Both the position numbers and the translations under genes were made by a program. Positions 26,666 through 35,344 of a stretch of 64,000 nucleotides of DNA are shown here, one piece after another. Under the pieces are notes generated by a model. It had not been told where the DNA came from. It was given only the letters and a program-made list of their open reading frames with translations, and did no database searches. Source of the DNA: Magnetococcales bacterium (GTDB lineage: Bacteria; Pseudomonadota; Magnetococcia; Magnetococcales; Magnetaquicoccaceae); assembly GCA_011089965.1 (NCBI GenBank), contig JAANAU010000010.1, positions 1 through 64,000 on the forward strand, given 5' to 3'. Position 1 is the first letter of the stretch, and every line of letters begins with the position of its first letter.

Positions 26666-27631
26666 ATGGCGACCTGGCTGATCACCGGGGGTTGCGGGTT
26701 TATCGGTTCGCATCTGGCGGATGCCTTGGAGGCGCGCGGGGATCGGGTGCGGATTCTGGATGACCTCTCTTCGGGCAGGCGGGAGAATGTCTCTGCCACG
26801 TGCGAGGTGGTGGTGGGGGATGTGGCGGCACCTGGAGAGGTGGCGCGCCTCATGGAGGGGGTGGACGGTTGTTGGCATCTGGCGGCCATCTCTTCGGTGG
26901 CGCGGAGCAACGAAGCGTGGGTGGCCACGCATCAGGTCAATCAGACCGGCACCATTCGTGTGTTTGAGGCAGCGCGCCATGCCGGAGCTGGTCAGATGCC
27001 CGTACCCGTGGTGTATGCCTCATCGGCTGCGGTCTACGGGAACAACTCCGGCATTCCATTGTCTGAACATGTGACCCCTTTTCCCTTTTCGGCCTATGGT
27101 GCGGACAAGCTGGGATCCGAGCATCATGCCCGGGTGGCAGCTTTGGTGCATGGCGTGGCCACCACCGGATTGCGGTTTTTCAATGTGCATGGCCCGCGTC
27201 AGGATCCGGCTTCGCCCTATTCCGGGGTGATTTCGATTTTTGCCCGACAGATTCTGGCGCGGCAGCCGGTATGCATTCATGGCGATGGGGAGCAGACGCG
27301 GGATTTTGTGTTTGTGGCGGATGTGGTGCGGTTTTTGTTGCAGGCCATGGTGCAGACCAGAGGTGCTGCGGCATATTGTTACAATGTTTGTACCGGGCAG
27401 GCCATCTCCATAAGGGCGTTGGCGCACCTGATCGGTCGATTGTGTGGTCATGAGCCTGTGATCCTCTCTGGTCCGGGTCGTCTTGGGGACATTCGCCACG
27501 CGTTGGGCGCACCGGATCTGGCAGCAGAGCGGTTGGGCATGCGTGCGGTTTGGCCAATGGAGAGGGCTTTACGTTTGACATTGCAAGGATTGACCGATTC
27601 AACGCTCAATCTGGCGAGGATGCAACCATGA
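26666..27631 (+). CDS. NAD-dependent sugar-nucleotide epimerase/dehydratase
   Basis: Extended short-chain dehydrogenase of 321 residues, probably a UDP-glucose/UDP-GlcNAc 4-epimerase type enzyme for surface polysaccharide. The NAD-binding GGCGFIGSHLADAL (about 8-21), the catalytic Ser in VYASSAAVYG, and the YGADK catalytic Tyr/Lys pair are visible, along with the RFFNVHGPRQDP and DGEQTRDFVFVADVV blocks. The substrate cannot be fixed. The downstream wecB epimerase supports a role in UDP-amino-sugar metabolism. Confidence 0.85.
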   Translation: MATWLITGGCGFIGSHLADALEARGDRVRILDDLSSGRRENVSATCEVVVGDVAAPGEVARLMEGVDGCWHLAAISSVARSNEAWVATHQVNQTGTIRVFEAARHAGAGQMPVPVVYASSAAVYGNNSGIPLSEHVTPFPFSAYGADKLGSEHHARVAALVHGVATTGLRFFNVHGPRQDPASPYSGVISIFARQILARQPVCIHGDGEQTRDFVFVADVVRFLLQAMVQTRGAAAYCYNVCTGQAISIRALAHLIGRLCGHEPVILSGPGRLGDIRHALGAPDLAAERLGMRAVWPMERALRLTLQGLTDSTLNLARMQP

Positions 27632-29829
27632 ACCAAACGTTGCGGAAGTGGCTGCATTGGACCATGGCTGTGGTATTGGCTGTGGTATTGGTACTGATCG
27701 TGATTCCTGTGGCCTTGCATCCGAATCAGTATCGGGCGCCTTTGGCTGCACTCTTCAAGGGGATCACCGGTCGTCAGGTCACGATTGCCGGTGAGGTCGG
27801 CATGGCCTTGTTTCCCAATGTGGAGTTGATCCTGCGGGATGTCACCCTGGCCGGGGATCCGGAGGTTGGCCCCGATCCTCTGGCCCGGGTGCGCACCCTG
27901 GTTGTCGGGGTCAAATTCATTCCGCTCTTGAGTGGTCGGATCGAGTTGGACCGGGCGGAAATGCGCGGATTGCAACTCCATTTGACCCGTCTGCCGGATG
28001 GCACGACCAGTCTGGATCGGCTGTTGGCCAGTCCCATGGCGGATGGGGAGCGCAAAGAGGGGTTGAGTCCTCTGGAACGGGCGTTGCAACGTTTCCTGGC
28101 CTTGTCTGTGGCTGGAGTGGAGTTGACCGAGACCACGCTTTTCTGGTGGGACCGGAGTACGGATCGCAAGTGGCGTGTGGAGCTTCTGGATTTCAAGACC
28201 GGTCCGGTTCATCCCGGGCGTCCGGTGAGTGTGACGGGTAGTGGGCGGCTGGTTGATCCGGGGCGGTCATTTTCCGGTCAGTTGGAGCTGAAGGGGCAGT
28301 TGCGTGCCGTTCCCCCTGCCCGTTTGTGGCTGGAAGGGGTGGAAGTGAGTGTGGTCGGTGGTGTGGCCGGGGAGCAGTTCCAGGAGATCAAGGGGCGTCT
28401 GGGTGGGGATCTGGCGGTGGATGGTGCCCAGAGACGGGCCGAGTGGAGTCGTTTAGAGCTGGCCGGGCAGTTCTGGACCGGTGGTACCGGGTTGCGCGAG
28501 GTGCAGGTGGGGTGGCAGGGGCGGATGTCCGGGGATTTGTCCGGCGGGCGGTGGTTGGCGCCACAGGGTCAATTGACCGTGATCTCCAAGGGGGATGCCT
28601 TGCCACCGGCAGGCGTGCAGGCGCGCCTGCTGGCGGATGTGATGGTGGATACCCGGGATCCGGCACTCCATCTGGATAAACTGCTGATCGAAGGACCGGC
28701 AGGTGTACGGGTCAAGGGGTCGGTGCGGACCCGGGAGCGGTTGTCGGTGATCGAGGGCGGGTTGGTGGTGGATCGGTTTGATTTCCGTGCCTTGTTGATT
28801 GCCTTGGGGCGGACCATTCCTGCCAATCCGGATGTTCGGATCTGTTCGGGTGCCGAGGCTGAGTTGGATTTTGTCTGGCGCGGCACGGAGATCGCGGTTC
28901 CGCGCATGGCGTTGGGGCTGGATGCCACCCATTGGAGCGGGACCATGGGATGGGATTATGGCCAGCCCGCCTTGCGGTTTGATTGGGAGATCGATCAGTT
29001 GGATCTGGATCGTTTCCGGTTGCTGGTGCCGGAGCGCTGGTCTGGCTGGTCGGCATTGGAGCAGTTGAGTCCGGATCTGACCATGCAGGGTCGTTTGCAG
29101 GTTGGCAATTTGCAACGTGGGGCAGCGCGGTGGAGTGATGTGGCTTTGGTCATGGAGGCACAGGAGCGGGTGTTGCGACTGGATCCGTTGTCCTGGTCCA
29201 TGCATGGTGGTTCCATGGCCGCTCGTCTGGTATTGGATCGGCGTGGGGCCGGGCCGGCGTGGAGTCTGGACCATGTGGCCACCAACGTGCATGTGGGGCC
29301 TCTGTTGCAGGAGTGGGTGGGCTGGAATGGATTGGACGGGGTTGGGGAGTGGTCCGGGCATGTGGAGGCGCGCGGATCGTATGGTGAGGCGCTTCTGTCC
29401 ACGGTGCAGGGACAAGTCGAGGGGCGGTTGGTGGATGGGGTGTTTTCTGGGGTGGATGTGGCAGGGCGCATCCGTCAGGCCCATGCCCAGCATCAACGGT
29501 TGCGTTCTGTCCCTGCCGCTGGTGAGGAGACCCGTCTGTCCCGTCTCTCCGCATCGGCCTTGATCCGCGACGGCGTGCTGCTCAATGCCGATCTGGAGGC
29601 CAATGGCAGTGGTGTGCGTTTGTTTGGGGCCGGGCAGGTGGATATGGTCAAGCGACGTGTGGAGTATCAATGGCAGGCGGATGTGGTGGCTGCCTTGCAG
29701 GGTGGGATGGTGGATGTTGAGCGGTATCAGGGGGTGACCTTGCCGCTTTCCTGGCGTGGGGCGTTTGATGCGTTGAAGAAAATCGAGGTGGGCACCCCGG
29801 CGTGGTCCGAGGAGAGAACTTTTCAATGA
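27628..29829 (+). CDS. AsmA family protein
   Basis: Large envelope protein of 733 residues with one N-terminal membrane helix (WTMAVVLAVVLVLIVIPVALH, about 10-30) and a long mainly beta periplasmic part. The block YRAPLAALFKGITGRQVTIAGEVGMALFPNVELILRDVTLA is the AsmA signature; the C-terminal domain near residue 560-640 (EWSGHVEARGSYGEALLSTVQGQVEGRLVDGVFSGVDVAGRIR) is the AsmA_2-type end. AsmA-like proteins are thought to bridge the envelope and move lipids. ATG overlaps the epimerase stop (ATGA) and its own stop overlaps wecB. Confidence 0.88.
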   Translation: MNQTLRKWLHWTMAVVLAVVLVLIVIPVALHPNQYRAPLAALFKGITGRQVTIAGEVGMALFPNVELILRDVTLAGDPEVGPDPLARVRTLVVGVKFIPLLSGRIELDRAEMRGLQLHLTRLPDGTTSLDRLLASPMADGERKEGLSPLERALQRFLALSVAGVELTETTLFWWDRSTDRKWRVELLDFKTGPVHPGRPVSVTGSGRLVDPGRSFSGQLELKGQLRAVPPARLWLEGVEVSVVGGVAGEQFQEIKGRLGGDLAVDGAQRRAEWSRLELAGQFWTGGTGLREVQVGWQGRMSGDLSGGRWLAPQGQLTVISKGDALPPAGVQARLLADVMVDTRDPALHLDKLLIEGPAGVRVKGSVRTRERLSVIEGGLVVDRFDFRALLIALGRTIPANPDVRICSGAEAELDFVWRGTEIAVPRMALGLDATHWSGTMGWDYGQPALRFDWEIDQLDLDRFRLLVPERWSGWSALEQLSPDLTMQGRLQVGNLQRGAARWSDVALVMEAQERVLRLDPLSWSMHGGSMAARLVLDRRGAGPAWSLDHVATNVHVGPLLQEWVGWNGLDGVGEWSGHVEARGSYGEALLSTVQGQVEGRLVDGVFSGVDVAGRIRQAHAQHQRLRSVPAAGEETRLSRLSASALIRDGVLLNADLEANGSGVRLFGAGQVDMVKRRVEYQWQADVVAALQGGMVDVERYQGVTLPLSWRGAFDALKKIEVGTPAWSEERTFQ

Positions 29830-30962
29830 CCAGATCTTCGACTTTGCCCTTGATTGACATCATTGCCGGTGCCCGTCCCAATTTCATGAAGATCGCCCCG
29901 ATCCTGCATGCCTTGCAGGCGCGACCAGAGGGGTTGAGACGGTTGCGTTACCGTTTGGTGCATACGGGTCAACATTATGATCCGCGCATGTCCGGGGCGT
30001 TTTTTCAGCAGTTGAACATTCCGGAGCCGGATGTCAATCTGGAGGTGGGTTCTGGCACCCAGGCCGAGCAGAGTGCAGCCATCATGGTGCGATATGAACG
30101 GCTGCTGATGGAGCAGCCGAGTGTATTGTGTGTGGTGGTGGGGGATGTCACCTCGACCATGGCATGTGCCATTGCCGCGCAGAAGTTGTGCATACCTGTG
30201 GCCCATGTGGAAGGCGGGATCCGTTCCGGGGATTGGACCATGCCGGAAGAGATCAATCGTCTGGTCACGGATGCGATCACGCATCATTTTTTTACGACGA
30301 GTCATGCGGCCAATGACAATCTGCGTATGAGCGGGGTGGAGGAGGGGCGGATTCATTTTGTCGGCAACACCATGATTGATACTTTGCTGGTCAATCTGCC
30401 CCGTTTGGTGCCCCCCTTGTTCTGGTCAACCTTGGGGCTGGTGGCGCAGAACTACATTCTGGTGACTTTGCATCGTCCGGCCAATGTGGATCAGCCCGGC
30501 CATCTGGAGCGGCTGTTGCGTGCCATTGCGGCGGCTGCGGGCGGGTTGCCGGTGATTTTTCCCGTGCATCCACGCACGGCCAAGAGTCTCGGGTTGCTGG
30601 AGGATGTTCCGACACAAATTCATCTGGTGGATCCGCAGCCCTATTTGGAGTTCAATTATTTGGCGCGTCATGCCAAGGCGGTGATCACCGATTCCGGGGG
30701 GATCACCGAGGAGACCACGGTGATGGGGGTGCCATGCATGACCTTGCGTGACACCACCGAGCGTCCGGAGACTGTGACCATTGGCACCAATGAGTTGCTG
30801 GGGACCGATCCGGCCCGCATTGCCCCGGCCATGGCGCGTCTCATGTCCGGGCAGTGGAAGCAGGGGGGCATTCCGGAGAAGTGGGATGGTCGCACGGGCG
30901 CACGTATTGTGGCCATTCTGGAACGGCTTTATGGCGCTCCGCTGGCATCGCCCCCATCTTGA
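29826..30962 (+). CDS. wecB: UDP-N-acetylglucosamine 2-epimerase (non-hydrolysing)
   Basis: Interconverts UDP-GlcNAc and UDP-ManNAc for capsule, O-antigen or ECA-like polymers. The 378-residue product has DIIAGARPNFMKIAPILHAL, the VHTGQHYDPRMSGAFF block, HVEGGIRSGDWTMPEEINR, ITDSGGITEETTVMGVPC and the ETVTIGTNELLG end, all conserved in the family. It is coupled to the AsmA gene (ATGA overlap) and its last 34 bases overlap the convergent response regulator gene. Confidence 0.93.
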   Translation: MTRSSTLPLIDIIAGARPNFMKIAPILHALQARPEGLRRLRYRLVHTGQHYDPRMSGAFFQQLNIPEPDVNLEVGSGTQAEQSAAIMVRYERLLMEQPSVLCVVVGDVTSTMACAIAAQKLCIPVAHVEGGIRSGDWTMPEEINRLVTDAITHHFFTTSHAANDNLRMSGVEEGRIHFVGNTMIDTLLVNLPRLVPPLFWSTLGLVAQNYILVTLHRPANVDQPGHLERLLRAIAAAAGGLPVIFPVHPRTAKSLGLLEDVPTQIHLVDPQPYLEFNYLARHAKAVITDSGGITEETTVMGVPCMTLRDTTERPETVTIGTNELLGTDPARIAPAMARLMSGQWKQGGIPEKWDGRTGARIVAILERLYGAPLASPPS

Positions 30963-32503
30963 AACGCCCCCTGAATCTCCAGAAACTCGTCCAGATGATC
31001 CAGAAACAGTGCGACCAGATCCGGGTCGAAGTGGCGTCCGCTTTCGGCGCGGAACAGGGAGATGATCTGTTCCAGGGGCCAGGCATCCTTGTAGGGACGT
31101 TTGTTGGCCAGGGCATCGAAGACATCGATGATGGCGGTGATGCGGGCAAAGATATGGATCTTCTGGCCTGCCAGGCCGGCGGGATAGCCGGAGCCATCCC
31201 ATTTTTCGTGGTGTTGTCCTGCGATGATGGCCCCGGTCCGGATCACCTCCTGGTCACTGGTTCCCAGGATGCGCGCTCCGATGGAGGTGTGTTCCCGGAT
31301 CAGGTGCCATTCGTCCGGGGTGAGTTTGTCCGGTTTGTTGAGGATGTGGTCGGGAATGCCGATTTTGCCCAGGTCGTGCATGGGGGAGGCCAGGGACAGC
31401 AGTTCACAGGCATCACCGGACAGTCCGGCCAGCGTGGCCAGCAACCGTGAGCTTTCCGCCACGCGGCGGACATGCTTGCCGGTATCTCCAGAGCGGGCTT
31501 CGATCACCTCGCCCAGGGTAAAGGTGACGCTTTTTTGGGTATTGATCACTTCGCGGGTGAGAAACAGGTTCTCAAAGGCGGAAGCGATATGGATGGCAAA
31601 GACCCGGATCAGTTCCCTGTCGACCGGGAGCAGCGGGCGGTCTGCCTGAAGATACAGAAGATTCTGAAAGCCGCGTCTGGTGGTGAAAAAACCGCAATAG
31701 TGGTTGCCTTGAAAGAGACTCTCCTGGTTGGTCAGAGCCTGTTGAATCAGGGTCAGCACCTCGGTTGAGACGACGTTTTCCACAGGCTGGCCAATGGCTT
31801 CGGAAAAATGGCCCAGGCCGGCATAGAGGTTGAGCGAGCCTTTCTTGGTGGTGGCGGCAAAACAGTGCGATGCCGCAGATGAATCCGATGGTTGCAAAGG
31901 TTGGAGCAGGGCGACCAGTTGGGTCAGAATGCCGACTGCCAGATCCCCCAGAGAGGAGTATTCGTAAAAATGGGCGGCCCCCTCGATCATCCGGTTGAGT
32001 CCCTGGCGTGTGGTTTCGATGGTATGCAGATCCCGGTAGGAGCGCAGCGAAGTGGTCATGGCCGTGACCAGGGACTGATGGCTCAATGTGGATTTTTCTT
32101 TGTAATCATTGATATCATAATCATCAATCACGCGAGATTCCGGTGCCTGGCCCGGCTGTCCGGTACGCAGGATGATCCTTACCAGTCGGTTCTTCAGCTC
32201 GGAACGGATGTAACGGGCGGCTTCCAGGCCGGCATGGTCGTTCTCCATCACCACATCCAGCAGAATGACGGCTGTTTCCGGATAGTCGCGCAGCAGGCGT
32301 TTGGCGTCGTGACCTGAAAAACCGCTGATAAAGGCAATGGGGCGTTGTTCAAAGGTGTAGGAACGAAAAACAACTTCAGTCAAGGCGTGAACATCAGGAT
32401 CGTCATCGATGATCAATACGCGCCAGGGAGGGAGTGCATAAGGTTCTGGGATGGATTGTTGCGGTTGAGTTGTTGTCGGGTTGAACAGCAGCCGCTCATT
32501 CAT
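30929..32503 (-). CDS. Response regulator with DUF3369-like and HD-GYP domains
   Basis: Predicted c-di-GMP phosphodiesterase of 524 residues under phosphorelay control. Receiver domain first: IIDDDPDVH, phospho-acceptor in VILLDVVMEN, and the lysine in DYKEKS. The middle (about 165-325) matches the DUF3369 region usually found between receiver and HD-GYP. The catalytic domain shows LGEVIEARSGDTGKHVRRVAE, HDLGKIGIPD, and the HHEKWDGSGYPAGL motif, so the metal ligands and GYP signature are present. Its ATG overlaps the stop of the upstream sensor kinase. Confidence 0.92.
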   Translation of the reverse strand: MNERLLFNPTTTQPQQSIPEPYALPPWRVLIIDDDPDVHALTEVVFRSYTFEQRPIAFISGFSGHDAKRLLRDYPETAVILLDVVMENDHAGLEAARYIRSELKNRLVRIILRTGQPGQAPESRVIDDYDINDYKEKSTLSHQSLVTAMTTSLRSYRDLHTIETTRQGLNRMIEGAAHFYEYSSLGDLAVGILTQLVALLQPLQPSDSSAASHCFAATTKKGSLNLYAGLGHFSEAIGQPVENVVSTEVLTLIQQALTNQESLFQGNHYCGFFTTRRGFQNLLYLQADRPLLPVDRELIRVFAIHIASAFENLFLTREVINTQKSVTFTLGEVIEARSGDTGKHVRRVAESSRLLATLAGLSGDACELLSLASPMHDLGKIGIPDHILNKPDKLTPDEWHLIREHTSIGARILGTSDQEVIRTGAIIAGQHHEKWDGSGYPAGLAGQKIHIFARITAIIDVFDALANKRPYKDAWPLEQIISLFRAESGRHFDPDLVALFLDHLDEFLEIQGAFQDGGDASGAP

Positions 32504-35328
32504 GCTGTTTCTCCTTTGGTTGTCTCATGGCGTGGAAAGCGCATACGGAAGGTGACGCCTTTTCCTTCCGTGGATTCGCACGCGATGGATCCGCCCATTT
32601 GTTGGGTGACGATGTTGTAGACCACATGCATCCCAAGTCCGCTGCCGCCAGCATTGCGTCGGGTCGTGAAGAAGGGTTCAAAGATCTGTTTCCTGACCTC
32701 TGGTGTCATACCCTGGCCATTGTCTTGATAGATGAGGGTCAGGTGTTTTGGATCTTCCGACGTGACCTGGATGATGATGACACCGATTTTCCCTGGAGGA
32801 AAGGCGTGGATCAGGGAGTTGAGAATCAGGTTGGTGATGATCTGCGCCAAGGATCCGGGCCAGGTTGACCACTCCAGTTGGTCTGGACAGTCGATGGCAA
32901 TGCGATGGGCGCATGTTCTGAGCTGGGGACGCAGGCTCAGGATGATCTGTTCCAGATACTCTTTGAGACGGATTTGGCGTTTGGTTTCACTGGTCTGGTC
33001 CACGGCCACTCCTTTGAAGCTGTGAACCAGGTCGTTTGTGCGTGCGAGATTGGTCACGATCAGCCGTACGGCTTCGTTGGCGTCCAGCATGAATTTGGCA
33101 AGAACTTCGTTGCGAAGAGGTTCCTGACGGCAGCAGGCACCGAGGGTGGCCAGTTGGGCTTGCAGATGGGTGGAGGCGGTATAGCCGATACCGATTGGGG
33201 TGTTGATTTCGTGGGACAGTCCGGCCACCATGGTTCCAAGGGCAGCCATGCGTTCGGAGCGGATCAGTTGTTCCTGGTAGCGGTGCAGTTCTGCCACGTG
33301 GTGTTCCAGTTTCCGGGTTCGTTCCTGGATCCGTTCTTCCAGCATCTGGTTGGTGTGACGCAACTGTTCCTGGTGTTCCCAGCGTTCGATGATGGCAGCG
33401 ACCGTATGGCCGAGGCCTTGGATCATCTCTTTTTCTGTTGATGCATGGGCGTGATCGTCTTGCAGATGGAAGGTCATCACGCCCAACAGTCGATCCTGGG
33501 CCAGCAAAGGTACGACGTAATGGTCATGGGGTTGGATGTGGGGATCATGGATGTCGTGGCGTTCATCCAGAGCGGCATGATGGGTCAATTCACGGCTGAC
33601 GGCCACGCGTCCACACAGGCAGTGGTCAAGAGGGAGGTTGCGAACCTGTTGGAGCTGTTCGGGATGCAGGCCACGTTGCACGGTCATGACCAGACGGGAT
33701 GGGGTGTCGGGATCGGTCAGAAAGATCACCCCACTGGATGGCATGAACAGCCAGGGAATGGTCAGAATGGCATCCAACGCCTGTTCCAGTTGGTCAGTCA
33801 GGGGGATCGGTTTGAAGGATGCGGCATGGATGCGGTTGATCACCTGTTGGAACATCAGGTTTTGTTGTTGCTGGCGTTCAGCCGTCTGGCGTGCGCGGAC
33901 ATCCCGGAATACCACGACCGCGCCTGTGATCTCTTGATCATCCACAATCGGGGTGGAGGTGTATTCCACGGGGATGGCTGTGCCATCGGCTCTCCAATAG
34001 AGTTCATTTTCCACAAGTCGGGTTTCACCGGATTGCAGGGATGCATAAGTGGGACAGCTTTCAAACGGGTAGGGGGTGCCATCCGGGCGGGTATGATGGA
34101 TCAGGGCGTGATGAAAGTGGCCAATCAGTTCGGTTGGTGCAAAGCCAAGAATTTTCAAGCCGGCAGGATTGATGAATGTGGTTTTTCCGGTGCGGTCGAT
34201 GCCAAAAATGCCGTCTCCGACTGCTTCGAGCATCATGCGGTGCTGTCGTTCCAGTTGGCGCATGGTGGATTCACTGGCCTGGTGGGCGGCAACAGTGGTC
34301 AGCAACTGTTGGCCCTGGGTTTCCATATGGTGTTCCACCCTTTTCAGGGTGGTCATATAGAATCCGATCAGCAGGCTGCCTGTTATCAGAATTCCAGGAA
34401 TCAGTATCAGAAAATGGGAGCGGGCCAGCAGGCGTTGTTCCTGTTCATCGATCAGGGCCACGATTTTTCCCACTTCGCGTCCGGCGACATCCGTGACCGG
34501 GATGTGCAGAGCGTGCAGATGGAATTTGCCGAACAGCAGGCGTTGCAGGTGTGATGCCCAGCCTGGTTCGGCAAACATCAGATCGTCATTCAGCTCTTTT
34601 GGAAGTTTTGGAGTGGTGCCACCGATCCATACCCACCGGGAAAACCGTTCCCAAATGTCTGTCGGAAAGGGGGTCAATTGTTGTCTGCTATGCCATTGGT
34701 CGTTATGGATCATGGCTTTGTCCAGAAACAGGTGCAATTGGGTCACCATGCCATTTGTCGACATTTCTTTCAGGATCAGACTGAACTCTCTGCCTGTTTC
34801 CATAAAGCCAAGGAAAGAACCGTGTTGATCCTTCCATGGCATGACGACGCGCAGGGTGAGTGTGCCCAAAGGTCCAAGTTCGACACCTTGAGAGGTGGTT
34901 GATTTTTCGTAAGCCCGCTGGTTGACCAGGCGCAAAACTGTATCACCGTGGCGTTCCGGCTGATGCACTCTGAGAAAAGTGATCATCTCCGGGGTATGAA
35001 AATAGAGATGAGAAATCGTGTTGTGGGCACGCAGATGAGCAAGGAGTGGTTGAGCTGCTTGTTGCAAGGCGGACCGGTCTTGTTGTCGGAAGGGAGTTTG
35101 CAATGCTTCCACCTGGGTCAATATTGTGGTGGCTGCCTGGATTTCCTGGAATGAATGGTGTAGATGGCTGGTGATTTTCTGGTGCAGTTCCTGTTGGATG
35201 CGCGCCAGATTATCGGTTTCCTGATGCAGGTGGAATGCCTGCATGGCACTTATCAATGCCAGCGTGATCCCGATGAATCCGACCCAGAGAGGAATGATCA
35301 ATTTGTTTCTGAATTTGAAATTATTCAT
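32500..35328 (-). CDS. Hybrid-sensing histidine kinase with periplasmic, PAS and GAF domains
   Basis: 942-residue membrane kinase. Two transmembrane helices (about 10-32 and 295-318) bracket a periplasmic sensor of 260 residues with the double-Cache-like pattern ISHLYFHTPEMITFLRVHQPERHGD. Then a PAS domain (AVGDGIFGIDRTGKTTFINPAG), a GAF domain with LDHCLCGRVAVSRE, a coiled coil, the HisKA motif MVAGLSHEINTPIGIGYTAS (phospho-acceptor His) and an ATPase with NLILNSLIHAF and DNGQGM. It ends overlapping the HD-GYP response regulator by ATGA, so they are probably cognate. ATG at 35328 was preferred; a TTG start at 35367 would overlap the upstream cyclase and is possible. Confidence 0.88.
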   Translation of the reverse strand: MNNFKFRNKLIIPLWVGFIGITLALISAMQAFHLHQETDNLARIQQELHQKITSHLHHSFQEIQAATTILTQVEALQTPFRQQDRSALQQAAQPLLAHLRAHNTISHLYFHTPEMITFLRVHQPERHGDTVLRLVNQRAYEKSTTSQGVELGPLGTLTLRVVMPWKDQHGSFLGFMETGREFSLILKEMSTNGMVTQLHLFLDKAMIHNDQWHSRQQLTPFPTDIWERFSRWVWIGGTTPKLPKELNDDLMFAEPGWASHLQRLLFGKFHLHALHIPVTDVAGREVGKIVALIDEQEQRLLARSHFLILIPGILITGSLLIGFYMTTLKRVEHHMETQGQQLLTTVAAHQASESTMRQLERQHRMMLEAVGDGIFGIDRTGKTTFINPAGLKILGFAPTELIGHFHHALIHHTRPDGTPYPFESCPTYASLQSGETRLVENELYWRADGTAIPVEYTSTPIVDDQEITGAVVVFRDVRARQTAERQQQQNLMFQQVINRIHAASFKPIPLTDQLEQALDAILTIPWLFMPSSGVIFLTDPDTPSRLVMTVQRGLHPEQLQQVRNLPLDHCLCGRVAVSRELTHHAALDERHDIHDPHIQPHDHYVVPLLAQDRLLGVMTFHLQDDHAHASTEKEMIQGLGHTVAAIIERWEHQEQLRHTNQMLEERIQERTRKLEHHVAELHRYQEQLIRSERMAALGTMVAGLSHEINTPIGIGYTASTHLQAQLATLGACCRQEPLRNEVLAKFMLDANEAVRLIVTNLARTNDLVHSFKGVAVDQTSETKRQIRLKEYLEQIILSLRPQLRTCAHRIAIDCPDQLEWSTWPGSLAQIITNLILNSLIHAFPPGKIGVIIIQVTSEDPKHLTLIYQDNGQGMTPEVRKQIFEPFFTTRRNAGGSGLGMHVVYNIVTQQMGGSIACESTEGKGVTFRMRFPRHETTKGETA

Positions 35329-35344
35329 ATTCTTAAATTTTTGA

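Noticed and set aside
28453-29826. 457-codon open frame on the minus strand opposite the AsmA gene
   Set aside because: Rich in His, Pro and Gln with no motif; a shadow of the G/C-biased coding strand.
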